From assembly GCF_019443745.1 (NCBI RefSeq), contig NZ_CP050948.1, positions 3,538,001 through 3,602,000 of the forward strand: DNA of 64,000 nucleotides, given 5' to 3'. Numbering within the stretch: position 1 is the stretch's first letter; every line of letters begins with the position of its first letter. The position numbers and the translations under genes are program-made. The DNA is from Iamia sp. SCSIO 61187. GTDB taxonomy: Bacteria; Actinomycetota; Acidimicrobiia; Acidimicrobiales; Iamiaceae. The notes beneath the pieces were generated by a model, which had not been told where the DNA came from, made no database searches, and saw nothing but the letters and a program-made list of their open reading frames with translations. Positions 54,088 to 63,003 of the stretch are shown here, piece after piece.

Positions 54088-54774
54088 CTAGCCCAGCTCG
54101 GTGTGGAGGGCGGAGATCGTCCGGGCCCAGGCCCGGGCCGACTGCTCGGGGTCGTGGACCTCGGGTCGGGTGTCGTTGAAGAAGGCGTGGTCGACCCCGG
54201 GGAAGATCTCGATGTCGGCGTCGACGCCCGCCGCCTTCAGGTCGACCTCCAGGGCCTTGGCCTTGTCGGGTCCGAAGAACCCGTCCTTCTCGGCGAAGTT
54301 GCCCCGCACCTTGGCCTGGACGTTCGACCAGTCGGGCTGGGCGTGCTCCCACGGGATCAGCCCGTACCACGGCACGCAGATGGAGAAGGCGGCGGGGCGC
54401 TCGGCCGCGAGGACCAGGGCCAGGCCGCCGCCCATGCAGAACCCGGTGACGCCGAGCGACTCCGAGGTCGTCGCCTCGTGCTGCTGGAGGTAGGCGATGG
54501 CCCCCGACATGTCGGCCACGGCCTGGTCGAGGTTCAGGGCCATCATCAGCTTCCCGGCCTCGTCCGGCTCGGTGGTGGACTCGCCGTGGTAGAGGTCGGG
54601 CGCCAGGGCCACGAACCCCTCGACGGCGAAGCGGTCGCACACGTCGCGGATGTGGTCGACCAGGCCCCACCACTCCTGGATGACGATCAGGCCGGGGCCG
54701 GACCCGCTCTCGGGCACGCTCAGGTAGCCGCTGGCCGTCTCGTCGCCGTTGCTGAACTCCACGTTCTGACCCAT
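54088..54774 (-). CDS. Dienelactone hydrolase family protein
   Basis: This 228-residue alpha/beta hydrolase has the cysteine nucleophile in VTGFCMGGGLALV and the early GLIVIQEWWGLVDHIRDVCDR; the His is in PGVDHAFFNDTRPE. Carboxymethylenebutenolidase activity (aromatic ring-cleavage product hydrolysis) is typical, with no ring-cleavage gene nearby. TAGGGT (plus strand 54782-54787) is seven bases before ATG 54774, so it leads the transcript that continues into the DUF885-like gene. Confidence 0.92.
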   Translation of the reverse strand: MGQNVEFSNGDETASGYLSVPESGSGPGLIVIQEWWGLVDHIRDVCDRFAVEGFVALAPDLYHGESTTEPDEAGKLMMALNLDQAVADMSGAIAYLQQHEATTSESLGVTGFCMGGGLALVLAAERPAAFSICVPWYGLIPWEHAQPDWSNVQAKVRGNFAEKDGFFGPDKAKALEVDLKAAGVDADIEIFPGVDHAFFNDTRPEVHDPEQSARAWARTISALHTELG

Positions 54775-54811
54775 GCCGCGCACCCTACCCAGGGCGGGGC
54801 ATGATCCTCCG

Positions 54812-55276
54812 ATGTCACGCCGCGACCTCATCAAGATGACCCCGGACGAGGTGCAGGCCTTCCTCCACGGACCCCGCACCATGAACCTGGCCACCCACAA
54901 CCACGACGGGACGATCCACATGGTGGCGATGTGGTACGGGTTCACCGCCGACGGCACCATCGGGTTCGAGACCTTCGGCCGGTCGCAGAAGGTCCAGAAC
55001 CTGAAGCGCGACCCGCGGGTGACGGCTCTGGTCGAGGCGGGCGACCGGTACGAGAACCTCCAGGGCGTCGAGCTGGTCGGCACCATGGAGGTCACCGACG
55101 ACCACGACACCCTCCTCGGCATCGCCGTGTCCGTGCTCGAGCGCTACCACCCCGAGGTGTCCGAGTCCGACCGCCTCGCCGCCGCCGAGATGGTCATCAA
55201 CAAGCGCGTGGCCCTCCTCTTCCACCCCGACAAGACGGTCTCCTGGGACCACACCAAGCTCGGCGGGACGTACTAG
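54812..55276 (+). CDS. Pyridoxamine 5'-phosphate oxidase-family (split-barrel) protein
   Basis: This 154-residue protein has the split-barrel start MTPDEVQAFLHGPRTMNLAT, MVAMWYGFTADGTIGFETF and KVQNLKRDPRVTALVEAGD, as in F420H2- or FMN-dependent reductases of actinobacteria. Cofactor cannot be decided; KVQNLKRDPRV is a typical phosphate-binding stretch. ATG 54812 is 38 bases from the divergent hydrolase start and has CATGAT (54800-54805) six bases upstream. Confidence 0.87.
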   Translation: MSRRDLIKMTPDEVQAFLHGPRTMNLATHNHDGTIHMVAMWYGFTADGTIGFETFGRSQKVQNLKRDPRVTALVEAGDRYENLQGVELVGTMEVTDDHDTLLGIAVSVLERYHPEVSESDRLAAAEMVINKRVALLFHPDKTVSWDHTKLGGTY

Positions 55277-56095
55277 CTAGGGCTGGAAGGAACCGGGGGT
55301 CCTCGCCGGGACGAGGAGCTCGGGGGCGACGGGGCAGCCGGGCGAGGCCACGCCGGTGGCGACGTCGACGGGGCCCTCGGTGCGCACGACCCGGTCGACC
55401 AGGTCGAGGGGGACGACGTCGAGGTCGGCCTCCCAGGGTTCGTCGGGGTCGACCGCCCCGGCCGCGCAGGCGTCGTAGGTCGGTCCGGGGAGGACGCGGC
55501 CCACCCCCGCCACCAGCCACACCGTGCGCCCCGCGGCCCGGGCCACGGCGGCGGCCGACCGGCTGCCCGGGGCGCACAGGGCTGCGGCCGGCCCGGCGGC
55601 GAGGGCCTCGAGGAGGACGACCTCCGCGGTGGCAGCCGCCGCCCCGACGCCCTGCGAGGGCACGTCGAGCACGGGGATGTCGACCCGGGCCAGGGCCCGG
55701 CCCACGTCGACCCCGGTCCCGTCGTCGGCGGCGAGCACGTCGAGGTCGCCCCGGCGGGCCAGGGCCGGGACCACCGTGGCCGGCCAGCCGACGATCAGGA
55801 CGCGGGCCTCGTCGGGGAGGAACGCGGCGAGCACGCCGTCGGTCGGGTCGGCCTCCAGCTCGCGGGCGGCGGCCAGCCCCTCGGCCATGGGCTCGGGGGC
55901 GACGAGCACCCGGCTGCACAGCCACCACAGCGGTCCCACGGCCCGGTGGCGGGCGACCAGCTGGCGGGCGGCGGCGACCAGCCCGGCCGGGTCGTCGTCG
56001 AACGCGCCCAGGGCGTGGGCGGCCTCCGAGGCCAGGTCGACGGGATCGGCCCCGCCGGCCCGGGCGACGTAGCGGAGGTGCTCGATCGGGTGCAC
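55277..56095 (-). CDS. Rossmann-like protein, distant eIF-2B/isomerase-like (uncertain)
   Basis: This 272-residue protein begins HPIEHLRYVARAGGADP, with a helical N-terminal half and a C-terminal alternating alpha/beta half (VLIVGWPATVVPAL; VVLLEALAAGPAAALCAPGS; VWLVAGVGRVLPG). The layout recalls the eIF-2B alpha/ribose-1,5-bisphosphate isomerase superfamily, but the catalytic Cys/Asp pair is not clear. I would treat it as a hypothetical protein with that fold. GTG 56095 is 7 bases after the stop of the membrane-protein gene, so the two are co-transcribed. Its stop is one base from the end of the PPOX gene. Confidence 0.55.
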   Translation of the reverse strand: MHPIEHLRYVARAGGADPVDLASEAAHALGAFDDDPAGLVAAARQLVARHRAVGPLWWLCSRVLVAPEPMAEGLAAARELEADPTDGVLAAFLPDEARVLIVGWPATVVPALARRGDLDVLAADDGTGVDVGRALARVDIPVLDVPSQGVGAAAATAEVVLLEALAAGPAAALCAPGSRSAAAVARAAGRTVWLVAGVGRVLPGPTYDACAAGAVDPDEPWEADLDVVPLDLVDRVVRTEGPVDVATGVASPGCPVAPELLVPARTPGSFQP

Positions 56096-56101
56096 CCCGG
56101 T

Positions 56102-56578
56102 CTAGAGCCCCGGCTTCCAGATCATGTCGATCAGCGTCAGCAGGAGGAGGAGGTGGACGATGCCGCCGAACATGGCGGCCCTCTTGCCGGCGGCGGCATC
56201 ACCGGCGGCGGCCTTGCGCTCGGACGGGGCGAGCAGCCCGAACACGACGCCGACCAGCGCGAACCACAGCAGGAAGGCGATGGAGACCCACGCCTGGGAG
56301 AACTCGAACACCTTGTCGCCGGAGATCGACTCGGTCGAGGTGATCACCATCAGGAGGCCGAACACGCCGGCGAGCACGAGGGCCGGGCCGTGCACGATCA
56401 CGTTGTTGACCGCGGCCTGCCCGGCGACGTCGGCCGACACCTTCACCCCCCGCTTGCGCGTCTGGGCGTTGACGATCGGCCACACGAAGGCCGGGGCGAA
56501 CGCCACGATGGCCGTGAGGATGTGCAGCAGGAAGAAGAGGCGGTGGATGAAGGTGTCATTTCCGAGGACGGCGAGCAC
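56102..56578 (-). CDS. Four-helix integral membrane protein, DUF2269-like
   Basis: This 158-residue protein has predicted helices near residues 12-35 (LFFLLHILTAIVAFAPAFVW), 60-80, 95-115 and 135-153. A His in the first helix (LLHIL) and one in the last (IVHLLLLL) could coordinate a ligand. Family placement as DUF2269-like is by general appearance only. TAGGTT (plus strand 56586-56591) seven bases before GTG 56578 predicts a leaderless transcript shared with the eIF-2B-like gene. Confidence 0.7.
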   Translation of the reverse strand: MLAVLGNDTFIHRLFFLLHILTAIVAFAPAFVWPIVNAQTRKRGVKVSADVAGQAAVNNVIVHGPALVLAGVFGLLMVITSTESISGDKVFEFSQAWVSIAFLLWFALVGVVFGLLAPSERKAAAGDAAAGKRAAMFGGIVHLLLLLTLIDMIWKPGL

Positions 56579-56641
56579 GGACCCGAACCTACCCGCAGCG
56601 ACGGTTTCGAGCCGCTCCCGGGCCGTTGCTACCTTCTGGCC

Positions 56642-57130
56642 GTGCCCGTCGCCGAGCAGGTCCCCGAGAGCGTCTCCCTCACCGCCCTGAGCGGCGACAC
56701 CGCCAGCCTCGACGACTGGCTCACGACGTTCCAGCTGGCGGTGGTCGTGATCGACCCGTACACCTCGGAGAGCTCCTGGCTCCTCGACACCGCGGGCCGG
56801 ATCCTGACCGAGTTCACCGGCGCCGACTGCCGGGTCGGCTGGGTCGTGACCGCCGACGCCGCCGACGCCCGCACCTTCCTCGGACCGTGGGCGGACACCC
56901 TGCTGACCTTCTGCGACGCCGACCGCTCGTTCGTGCGCGGCGTCGGGCTCGAGCGCCTGCCCGCCTTCGTGCACCTGCGCCAGGACCGGGTCGTGGTCAG
57001 CACGGCCGAGGGGTGGGACCCGGTGGCGTGGGACGGGGCCGTGGGGACCCTCACCCAGATGATGTCGTGGTCGAAGGTCGAGGTGCCGCCGCCGGGTGCA
57101 CCCGCACCCTTCAGCGGCTCCCCCGTCTGA
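56642..57130 (+). CDS. Thioredoxin-fold protein without CxxC
   Basis: This 162-residue protein looks thioredoxin/peroxiredoxin-like: LAVVVIDPYTSESSWLLDT (after the first strand), CRVGWVVTADAADARTFL, and LLTFCDADRSFVRGVG followed by LPAFVHLRQDRVV with a cis-Pro-like Leu-Pro. The active CxxC is absent; the site reads PYTSESSW. It may be an adaptor or redox-inactive relative. TACCTT (56630-56635) lies six bases before GTG 56642. The rhomboid-like gene follows with its own hexamer. Confidence 0.65.
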   Translation: MPVAEQVPESVSLTALSGDTASLDDWLTTFQLAVVVIDPYTSESSWLLDTAGRILTEFTGADCRVGWVVTADAADARTFLGPWADTLLTFCDADRSFVRGVGLERLPAFVHLRQDRVVVSTAEGWDPVAWDGAVGTLTQMMSWSKVEVPPPGAPAPFSGSPV

Positions 57131-57172
57131 CCGGTCCGAGGTCGCCCAGCCCCCACGGCTACCGTCGGTCCC

Positions 57173-58048
57173 GTGTTCGCCCGATTCGGTTCCGGCTCCG
57201 ACGACCGCGTGGGATGGTTCCGCGTCGGCGAGCTCGAGGTCACCACGACCGCGCTGCTGGTGTTCCTGGGTGCGTTCTCGATGCTGGTCTGGGTCGCCAG
57301 CCCGGCCGCCCTCGACCCCCTGGTCTTCGACGCCGTCGCCGTGCGGCGCGACGCCGAGCTGTGGCGCATCGTCACCTGGCCCTTCGGCGAGGGGCTGTCG
57401 ATCTTCGCCGTGATCGGGCTGGCCTTCTTCTGGTTCGTCGGCCACATGGTCGAGGACCGGACCACCCGCAAGCGCTACGCCGTCCTCGTCGCCACCATGA
57501 CGGTCGTCCCCGCCGCCCTGGTGAGCCTGACCTCGGTCACCGCCGAGACCGGCTACGCCGGCGGCCTCAGCCTCCTGGGGCTGGCGTTCCTCGTCGTGAT
57601 CGCCGTCGACCAGCCCTCCCTGCCGATGCTGTTCGGCATCCCGATCTGGGTCTTCGCCGCCGTGATCGTCGGCGTCAACGCCCTCACCGCCGTCGCCTAC
57701 CGGGCGTGGGGGGCGCTGCTGCTGCTCCTCCTGGGCATCGTCATCGCCCTGGTGGGGACGGCGGCGCTGGGCGTCATCGACCAGTTCCGCTCGGTGCCGC
57801 GCCTCAAGGACGCCCCCGGTCCCCGGTCCCGGGGGTCGCGGGGCCGGCGCCGGCGGGGCGGCGCCGGCACGGTGACGCAGGGGCCGTGGAGCTCGCCGTC
57901 GGGCTTCTCACCCGGCGGGCCGACCCGCCTGGAGCAGGCCGAGCTCGACGTGCTCCTCGACAAGATCGGCCAGTCGGGGATCGACTCGCTGACCAAGGAG
58001 GAGCGCCGCCGGCTCGACGAGCTCAGCCGCAAGATGCGCGGCTCGTGA
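57173..58048 (+). CDS. Rhomboid-like membrane protein lacking the catalytic dyad
   Basis: This 291-residue protein has six hydrophobic helices with the rhomboid order, including the L1-loop-like ELWRIVTWPFGEGLS and helix 2 FAVIGLAFFWFVGHMVED. The GxSG serine motif of helix 4 is replaced by GGLSLLG, and the helix 6 His region reads AYRAWGALLLLLLG with no His. The C-terminal cytosolic tail is basic, then ends in a helical motif (DVLLDKIGQSGIDSLTKEERRRLDELS) found in actinobacterial rhomboid-related proteins. It is more likely a pseudoprotease or membrane chaperone. TACCGT (57160-57165) is seven bases before GTG 57173. Confidence 0.8.
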   Translation: MFARFGSGSDDRVGWFRVGELEVTTTALLVFLGAFSMLVWVASPAALDPLVFDAVAVRRDAELWRIVTWPFGEGLSIFAVIGLAFFWFVGHMVEDRTTRKRYAVLVATMTVVPAALVSLTSVTAETGYAGGLSLLGLAFLVVIAVDQPSLPMLFGIPIWVFAAVIVGVNALTAVAYRAWGALLLLLLGIVIALVGTAALGVIDQFRSVPRLKDAPGPRSRGSRGRRRRGGAGTVTQGPWSSPSGFSPGGPTRLEQAELDVLLDKIGQSGIDSLTKEERRRLDELSRKMRGS

Positions 58049-58055
58049 GCACGGA

Positions 58056-59234
58056 TCAGACGTAGCCGCCGGCGGCGACCCGCTGGGCGAAGGCGTTGGT
58101 CCCGGCGAGCCAGCGGACGAGGGTGGCGGGGGTGGCCGTCCCGAGCTCGAGGTTCGTGGTCCAGGTGGTGCGCTCGACGTCGGTGGCGACCCGCCCGAGC
58201 ATCTGGGCGAAGGCCCACGACACGGTCGTGTCGGAGAGGGTGGCCTCCCGGTTCTCCCTCGTCTCGGTGAAGCCGAGGAGGACGTCGCCGCGGGTGGCGC
58301 CGTCGCGCAGGCGACCGACCCAGTAGTTGGCCCCGCCGGCGTCGGCCTCGCGGTCGAGGACGTTGCGGTACACCTGCAGGACGAAGGCCCGGTCGTCGAG
58401 CTCGCCGTACATGCGCTGGAACTCCGACGACGTCGCGAAGTAGTTGGCCATGCGGGGGAGGCCCCAGCCCATCTGGCGCCGTTGGACCCAGAAGTTGAGG
58501 CCGGGGGCGTCGGGGGTGCGGTCGAAGGCGCCGCCGTAGAGGCGCGCCGCGCCGGGCACCCGGAGGTCGTGGAGGGACGACCCGGCGAGGTGGACCGCCA
58601 GGTCGGCCGCCGACCAGCTGCGGAGGAGCTGGGCGGCGTCGGAGTCGACCTCGGCGGCCGACGGGCCCTCGGCGAGGAGCCACCACCGCAGGCGGGACGA
58701 GGCGTCGCCGGCGGAGCGGAAGGGCGTGGGCCGGCGGTCGGAGATGGCCGAGCCGGCGTCGACGAAGTTGAGCGCCGACCACATCCGGCCGTTGGCGTCG
58801 CGGACGCAGCCGATGCCGACGCGCTGCACGCTCCGGTCGAGGATGTTGGCCCGGTGCCCGGGCGAGTCCATGTACGCCTGGTGGAGCCGGGAGGCCGTGG
58901 AGGCGTAGCCGACGTTCTCGGTCATCTTCTGCCAGTCGGGGACGTACCGGGCGATCTGGCCCACGTAGGACGGGTTGTGGGCCAGGGTGCCGGTCCGGGC
59001 CAGGTTGGCGGCCCAGGCCCGCGAGACCTGGTCGAAGGCGGGGTCCTCGCGCAGCGGGGGCAGGCCGGCGGTGGCCCGGGCCTGGTCGTGGAGCCGGCGC
59101 AGCTCCCCCTCGCAGGTGCCGTCGATCGCCGCGGCGCGGGGGGAGTCGGGGTACGCCGACGCCGCCGTGGCCGACGTCGCCAGCACGAGGATGCCGACGG
59201 CTGCGGCGACCAGGTGTCGGATGGGGGTGCTCAT
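58056..59234 (-). CDS. Secreted CAP/SCP domain protein with C-terminal DUF4214 repeats
   Basis: This 392-residue protein has a signal peptide (LVAAAVGILVLATSATAASA), then a CAP domain at residues about 35-165 with LHDQARATAGLPPL, TENVGYAST and the SPGHRANILD motif (His and Asn of the CAP cavity). From about 230 on there are two DUF4214-like units (LYGGAFDRTPDAPGLNFWV; VYRNVLDREADAGGANYWV). DUF4214 is thought to be a surface-associated module. ATG 59234 has an AAGGCGGAA-type Shine-Dalgarno, so this gene is leadered. It may be a surface-anchored protein related to the one at 23967-26123. Confidence 0.9.
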   Translation of the reverse strand: MSTPIRHLVAAAVGILVLATSATAASAYPDSPRAAAIDGTCEGELRRLHDQARATAGLPPLREDPAFDQVSRAWAANLARTGTLAHNPSYVGQIARYVPDWQKMTENVGYASTASRLHQAYMDSPGHRANILDRSVQRVGIGCVRDANGRMWSALNFVDAGSAISDRRPTPFRSAGDASSRLRWWLLAEGPSAAEVDSDAAQLLRSWSAADLAVHLAGSSLHDLRVPGAARLYGGAFDRTPDAPGLNFWVQRRQMGWGLPRMANYFATSSEFQRMYGELDDRAFVLQVYRNVLDREADAGGANYWVGRLRDGATRGDVLLGFTETRENREATLSDTTVSWAFAQMLGRVATDVERTTWTTNLELGTATPATLVRWLAGTNAFAQRVAAGGYV

Positions 59235-59351
59235 GGGTGTTCCGCCTTGGGTCGTGACCGTTCTCCCATCGGCGTCTCACCACGAACAGTGAGGGTTGAA
59301 CCACCCTGTGAGGCCGAAACGCGAGTGACACCTGGCACTCCCGGGCGGCGA

Positions 59352-60431
59352 TCAGGCCAGGCAGAGCTCGTTGCCCTCGGGGTCGGCCAGGGTGACCCAG
59401 CGCCCGTCGGCCTCGTCGTGGCGGTGCAGGACCGTGGCGCCCAGGCCCACGACCCGGGCCACCTCGGCCGCGAACCGCTCCCGTCCCTCCTCGGTGTCGT
59501 CCCGGGCTCCGGCGTGGAGGTCGAGGTGGACCCGGTTCTTGGCCACCCGCGGCTCGGGCACCGCCATGAAGAGGATGCGCTTGTTCTCGCTCGTCTCGGC
59601 CTCGTCGGCGCCCGGCGGGCGGATGCCGGCGCCCTGGCGGAAGTGCAGCCGGCCGTCGATCGCGACCACGGCGTCGTCGGTGACGATGCCCTGGTCGAGC
59701 AGGCCCCGCACGAAGCCGTCGTGGTCCTCGACCTCGTAGTGCATGACCGCGGCCCAGAACCGGGCCTGGGCGTGGGGGTCGACGGCGTCGAAGGTGACCT
59801 GGAAGGTGAGCGGCGCCGGGTCCCGTCGGACCGCGGCGGCCGGCAGGGCCCGGCCCCCGGTGACCCGGTGGAGGTCCCGCAGGGTCAGGACCTCGGCCAG
59901 GTGGTGGATCACCTCGCGGTTGATGTGCAGCACGAGGGCCCCGAACGGGGCGTCGGCGTCGGGCCCCTCGTGGGGCCCGCAGGCCCGGGCCATGCCCGCC
60001 GGGCCCAGGTCGCGCACGCCGGCCGTCCACCGGGCGTAGGCGTCGTCGAGGGCGGCCAGCGTCCCAGCGGCGCCGGGCGCGTGGTCCCGGCCCTGGTGGT
60101 CGATCCCCGTCCCGTCGCCGAAGTGGGCCGACGCCCGCCCGCCCAGGACCCCCTCGATCACGTGCCAGAGGCGCCAGGCGATGGTGGTGAACGGCGGCGG
60201 GTCGGGCTCGGGCACGGCGAGGTCGATGACCCACTCCCCCGCTCCTGCGGCGTGGCTGCTGCGGGCGTCGGCCCGGGGGCGGACGCCCCAGCAGCCCGGC
60301 ACCGGCTCCCAGTGGAGCTCGGCGTCGGTGAGGCCCTCGAGACGGGGCCGGACGTGGTGCTCCCAGTGGAACGCCAGCTGGTCCTGGGCCTGCTCGTGCC
60401 AGTCGAGGGGGACGGTGCGATCGTCGACCAT
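59352..60431 (-). CDS. DinB-like - VOC fusion protein
   Basis: This 359-residue protein has a DinB/DUF664-type four-helix domain in residues 1-200 (WHEQAQDQLAFHWEHHVRPRL, TTIAWRLWHVIEG, FGALVLHINREVIHHLAEV, giving three His typical of DinB metal sites). A VOC/glyoxalase module occupies 220-359 (TFDAVDPHAQARFWAAV, KNRVHLDLHAG, WVTLADPEGNELCLA). Both parts occur separately as thiol/metal transferases and dioxygenase-like proteins. The first part may be a mycothiol-dependent enzyme. TACGGT (plus strand 60438-60443) is six bases before ATG 60431. Confidence 0.85.
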   Translation of the reverse strand: MVDDRTVPLDWHEQAQDQLAFHWEHHVRPRLEGLTDAELHWEPVPGCWGVRPRADARSSHAAGAGEWVIDLAVPEPDPPPFTTIAWRLWHVIEGVLGGRASAHFGDGTGIDHQGRDHAPGAAGTLAALDDAYARWTAGVRDLGPAGMARACGPHEGPDADAPFGALVLHINREVIHHLAEVLTLRDLHRVTGGRALPAAAVRRDPAPLTFQVTFDAVDPHAQARFWAAVMHYEVEDHDGFVRGLLDQGIVTDDAVVAIDGRLHFRQGAGIRPPGADEAETSENKRILFMAVPEPRVAKNRVHLDLHAGARDDTEEGRERFAAEVARVVGLGATVLHRHDEADGRWVTLADPEGNELCLA

Positions 60432-60475
60432 GGGGCGACCGTACCGACCGACCCGGACAGCATCGGTCCGGGTCG

Positions 60476-60502
60476 CACGGATGGTGCCTGGCACCATCCG
60501 TG
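60476..60502 (-). repeat. 27-bp perfect palindrome, copy 2 (after fumC)
   Basis: Identical to the 15081-15107 element apart from strand (central T here, A there). It lies 5 bases past the fumC stop and 32 bases before the DinB-VOC -10 hexamer. It is probably a terminator hairpin. Confidence 0.7.
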
Positions 60503-60507
60503 GCCCG

Positions 60508-61905
60508 TCAGGCCTTGTCGGGGATGCCGCCGCGGGTCAGGGCGAGCAGGTCGAGGGACCGGTCGAGCTCGGCCTCGTCGAGCACGCCCGCCTCGAGCAC
60601 GACCTCGCGGATCGTCTTGCCGCTGCGGGCGCTCTCCTTCACCAGCGCCGCCACCCGCTCGTAGCCGAGGACCGGGTTGAGGGCGGTGGCCGCCTGCGGG
60701 GTGGCCTCGGCGTAGGCCTGGCAGCGGTCCCGGTCGGCCTCGATGCCCGCCAGGCAGCGATCGGCGAACAGCCGGCTCACGGTGGCCAGCAGGGAGATCG
60801 ACTCGAGCAGGTTGCGGGCGATCACCGGCAGGTAGACGTTGAGCTCGAAGTTCCCCTGGCTCCCGGCGAAGGCGACGGCGGCGTCGTTGCCGTAGACCTG
60901 GGCGACGACCTGGCTCACCGCCTCGGGGATCACCGGGTTCACCTTGCCCGGCATGATCGACGAACCGGGCTGGAGGTCGGGGATGCGGATCTCGGCCAGG
61001 CCCGTCTTGGGCCCCGATGCCATCCAGCGCACGTCGTTGGCGACCTTGAGGAGCCCCGCGGCCAGCGCCCGCAGCTCGCCCGACAGGCTCACCAGCTGGT
61101 CGCGGGCCCCCTGGGCGGCGAAGTGGTCGGGGGCCTCGATGAGGTCCACGTCGAGCTCGGCGGCCAGGCGTCCGATCACGGCGGCGGCGAAGCCCTCGGG
61201 GGCGTTGAGGCCGGTCCCGGTGGCGGTGCCCCCGAGGGGCAGCTCGCCCACCCGCGGCAGGGTGGCGGCGATGCGCTCGCGGGCCGCCGACACCTGCGCC
61301 GCGTAGCCGGCCAGCTCCTGGCCGAGGGTCACCGGCGTGGCGTCCATCAGGTGGGTGCGGCCCGCCTTGACCACCTCGGCGTTGGCCACGGCCCGGTCGC
61401 GGAGCACCTCGACGAGGTGGTCGAGGGCGGGGAGCAGATGGTGGGTCGTGGCGACGGCGGCGGCGACGTGGATGGCCGAGGGGAACACGTCGTTCGACGA
61501 CTGGGAGGCGTTGACGTGATCGTTCGGGTGCACGGCAGCGCCCAGCCGCTCCGCCGCCAGCCCGGCGATCACCTCGTTGGCGTTCATGTTGGTGGACGTG
61601 CCCGACCCCGTCTGGAACACGTCGACGGGGAACTCACCGTCGTGGTCGCCGGCGGCGACCTCGGCCGCGGCCGACGCGATGGCGCCGGCGACGGCCGCGT
61701 CGACGGTCCCCAGCTCGGCGTTGACCTCGGCCGCCGCCGCCTTGATGGCGCCGAGGGCGTGGATCAGACCCGGGGCGACCGTCCCCCCGGAGACGGGGAA
61801 GTTCTCCACCGCCCGCTGGGTCTGGGCCCCCCACCGGGCCGCCCGGGGCACCCGGACCTCCCCCATGGTGTCGTGCTCGATCCGGTACGCGTCCTGGTCG
61901 GCCAT
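60508..61905 (-). CDS. fumC: Class II fumarate hydratase
   Basis: This 465-residue TCA-cycle enzyme, which needs no metal, interconverts fumarate and malate. It has the N-terminal [20 protein letters not shown], the substrate/tetramer loop [15 protein letters not shown], the second [13 protein letters not shown], and the signature [15 protein letters not shown] near residue 314 typical of the superfamily. Length matches. ATG 61905 has TAGACC (plus strand 61912-61917) six bases upstream, a weaker leaderless hexamer. A class I fumarase begins about 1.8 kb away on the other strand. Confidence 0.95.
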   Translation of the reverse strand: MADQDAYRIEHDTMGEVRVPRAARWGAQTQRAVENFPVSGGTVAPGLIHALGAIKAAAAEVNAELGTVDAAVAGAIASAAAEVAAGDHDGEFPVDVFQTGSGTSTNMNANEVIAGLAAERLGAAVHPNDHVNASQSSNDVFPSAIHVAAAVATTHHLLPALDHLVEVLRDRAVANAEVVKAGRTHLMDATPVTLGQELAGYAAQVSAARERIAATLPRVGELPLGGTATGTGLNAPEGFAAAVIGRLAAELDVDLIEAPDHFAAQGARDQLVSLSGELRALAAGLLKVANDVRWMASGPKTGLAEIRIPDLQPGSSIMPGKVNPVIPEAVSQVVAQVYGNDAAVAFAGSQGNFELNVYLPVIARNLLESISLLATVSRLFADRCLAGIEADRDRCQAYAEATPQAATALNPVLGYERVAALVKESARSGKTIREVVLEAGVLDEAELDRSLDLLALTRGGIPDKA

Positions 61906-61952
61906 GGTCCCGGTCTACCCGGCGTCGGGCCCGATGGCTCCGGGGCGGGCCG

Positions 61953-62312
61953 TCACCCGTCGTCCTCGGCCCGGGCGATGAGCGTCGCCGCCGCCGACAG
62001 GGCGAGCGTCCGGGCCACCGGCGACCACGCCTTGGGAGCGAGGGTCCGGGCCCCCACCACCCCGGCGGCGATCCACATCCCGGCGCACCACCGGCAGGTG
62101 AGGAGGGTCGCCAGCCGCGGCGGCTCGCGCATGGCGTCGACGACGTCCTGGGCCGTGTCCCCCTCGCCCGGCGGCTCCTCGCCGTTCGCCACCAGCCGGT
62201 CGACCACCGACCGCCGCCACGGCTCGCTGATGACGTCGGCCGTCGCCAGCCGGGTCAGGCGGTAGGCCGCCAACCCGTCGACGACCAGCTCCAGGGGGTC
62301 CATGCGCTCCAC
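61953..62312 (-). CDS. DUF1360 family protein
   Basis: This 119-residue protein (116 from ATG 62303) matches DUF1360, a small family with a core LVVDGLAAYRLTRLATADVIS and a Cys motif LTCRWCAGMWIA. It has one or two hydrophobic helices near the C-terminus and is of unknown function. GTG 62312 is preferred because a GGGGAG Shine-Dalgarno lies nine bases upstream. The 176 bases up to the divergent coiled-coil gene show a small GCTGC/GCAGC hairpin and no ORF. Confidence 0.85.
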   Translation of the reverse strand: MERMDPLELVVDGLAAYRLTRLATADVISEPWRRSVVDRLVANGEEPPGEGDTAQDVVDAMREPPRLATLLTCRWCAGMWIAAGVVGARTLAPKAWSPVARTLALSAAATLIARAEDDG

Positions 62313-62488
62313 GCGCCAGCGCTCCCCGCCCACCCGCCGCTCACCCACTCGCGCCGAGACCCGTCCTCGGCGCGCCGGGCCACCGTGACCGATGACGTGC
62401 TCGCACCATGCATCATCCTGCTTGCTGCGGGTAGCAGCCGATGTCCCCCGAGGCCCCGCCTCGCCCCCCAGGACCCGCAGAGGAACCC

Positions 62489-62998
62489 ATGACACCGGAC
62501 ACCGACGGCAGCAGCCTCGTCGAGCGCGTGAAGGGCAAGGCCAAGGGCCTCGCCGGCGCCGCCCTCGGCGACGAGCGCCTCGCTCGCGAGGGCGCCCTCC
62601 ACGAAGAGAAGGCCGACGCCCTCGACGACGCCGAGCGGCTCGAGGCCCAGGCGGCCCAGGACGCCGAGGAGGCCGAGCGGGCCCAGCGCGAGCACGAGCT
62701 CGAGACCGAGCGCCGCCAGCTGGCCCAGGAGGAGGCCGCCGCCCAGCGCGAGGAGCGCATCGAGCAGGAGAAGGCGGCCGAGCAGGCCCGCGTCGAGGCC
62801 CAGGCCGAGCGGCGCGAGGACGCCGTGGAGGCCCAGGCCGACGCCCAGGAGAAGGCCGCTGCCCGCGAGGAGCTCGAGGCCACGCGCCAGCGCTCCGAGG
62901 AGCTCCGCGCCGCCGCCGCCCTCGAGGCCGAGGCCGAGCGGGCCCGGGACCAGGCCGACGCCCTCGACCAGGCGGCCCAGCCCGCCGAGGAGAAGTGA
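62489..62998 (+). CDS. CsbD-like charged coiled-coil protein 1
   Basis: In this 169-residue protein, residues about 10-45 (ERVKGKAKGLAGAALGDERL) recall the CsbD stress-protein repeat of small, lysine- and glycine-rich helices. The rest is a long charged coiled coil made almost only of Glu, Ala, Arg and Gln (LETERRQLAQEEAAAQREER). It has no Cys, Trp or Phe. ATG 62489 has AGAGGAA as Shine-Dalgarno. The next gene starts 5 bases after its stop, so they are one operon, ended by a strong hairpin. The role may be a stress or structural protein. Confidence 0.7.
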   Translation: MTPDTDGSSLVERVKGKAKGLAGAALGDERLAREGALHEEKADALDDAERLEAQAAQDAEEAERAQREHELETERRQLAQEEAAAQREERIEQEKAAEQARVEAQAERREDAVEAQADAQEKAAAREELEATRQRSEELRAAAALEAEAERARDQADALDQAAQPAEEK

Positions 62999-63003
62999 CC
63001 ACC

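Noticed and set aside
59285-59340. Imperfect GAGTGACACCTGGCACTC palindrome and AGGGT/ACCCT repeats before the CAP gene
   Set aside because: Too short and imperfect to call a site; noted only as possible promoter elements.
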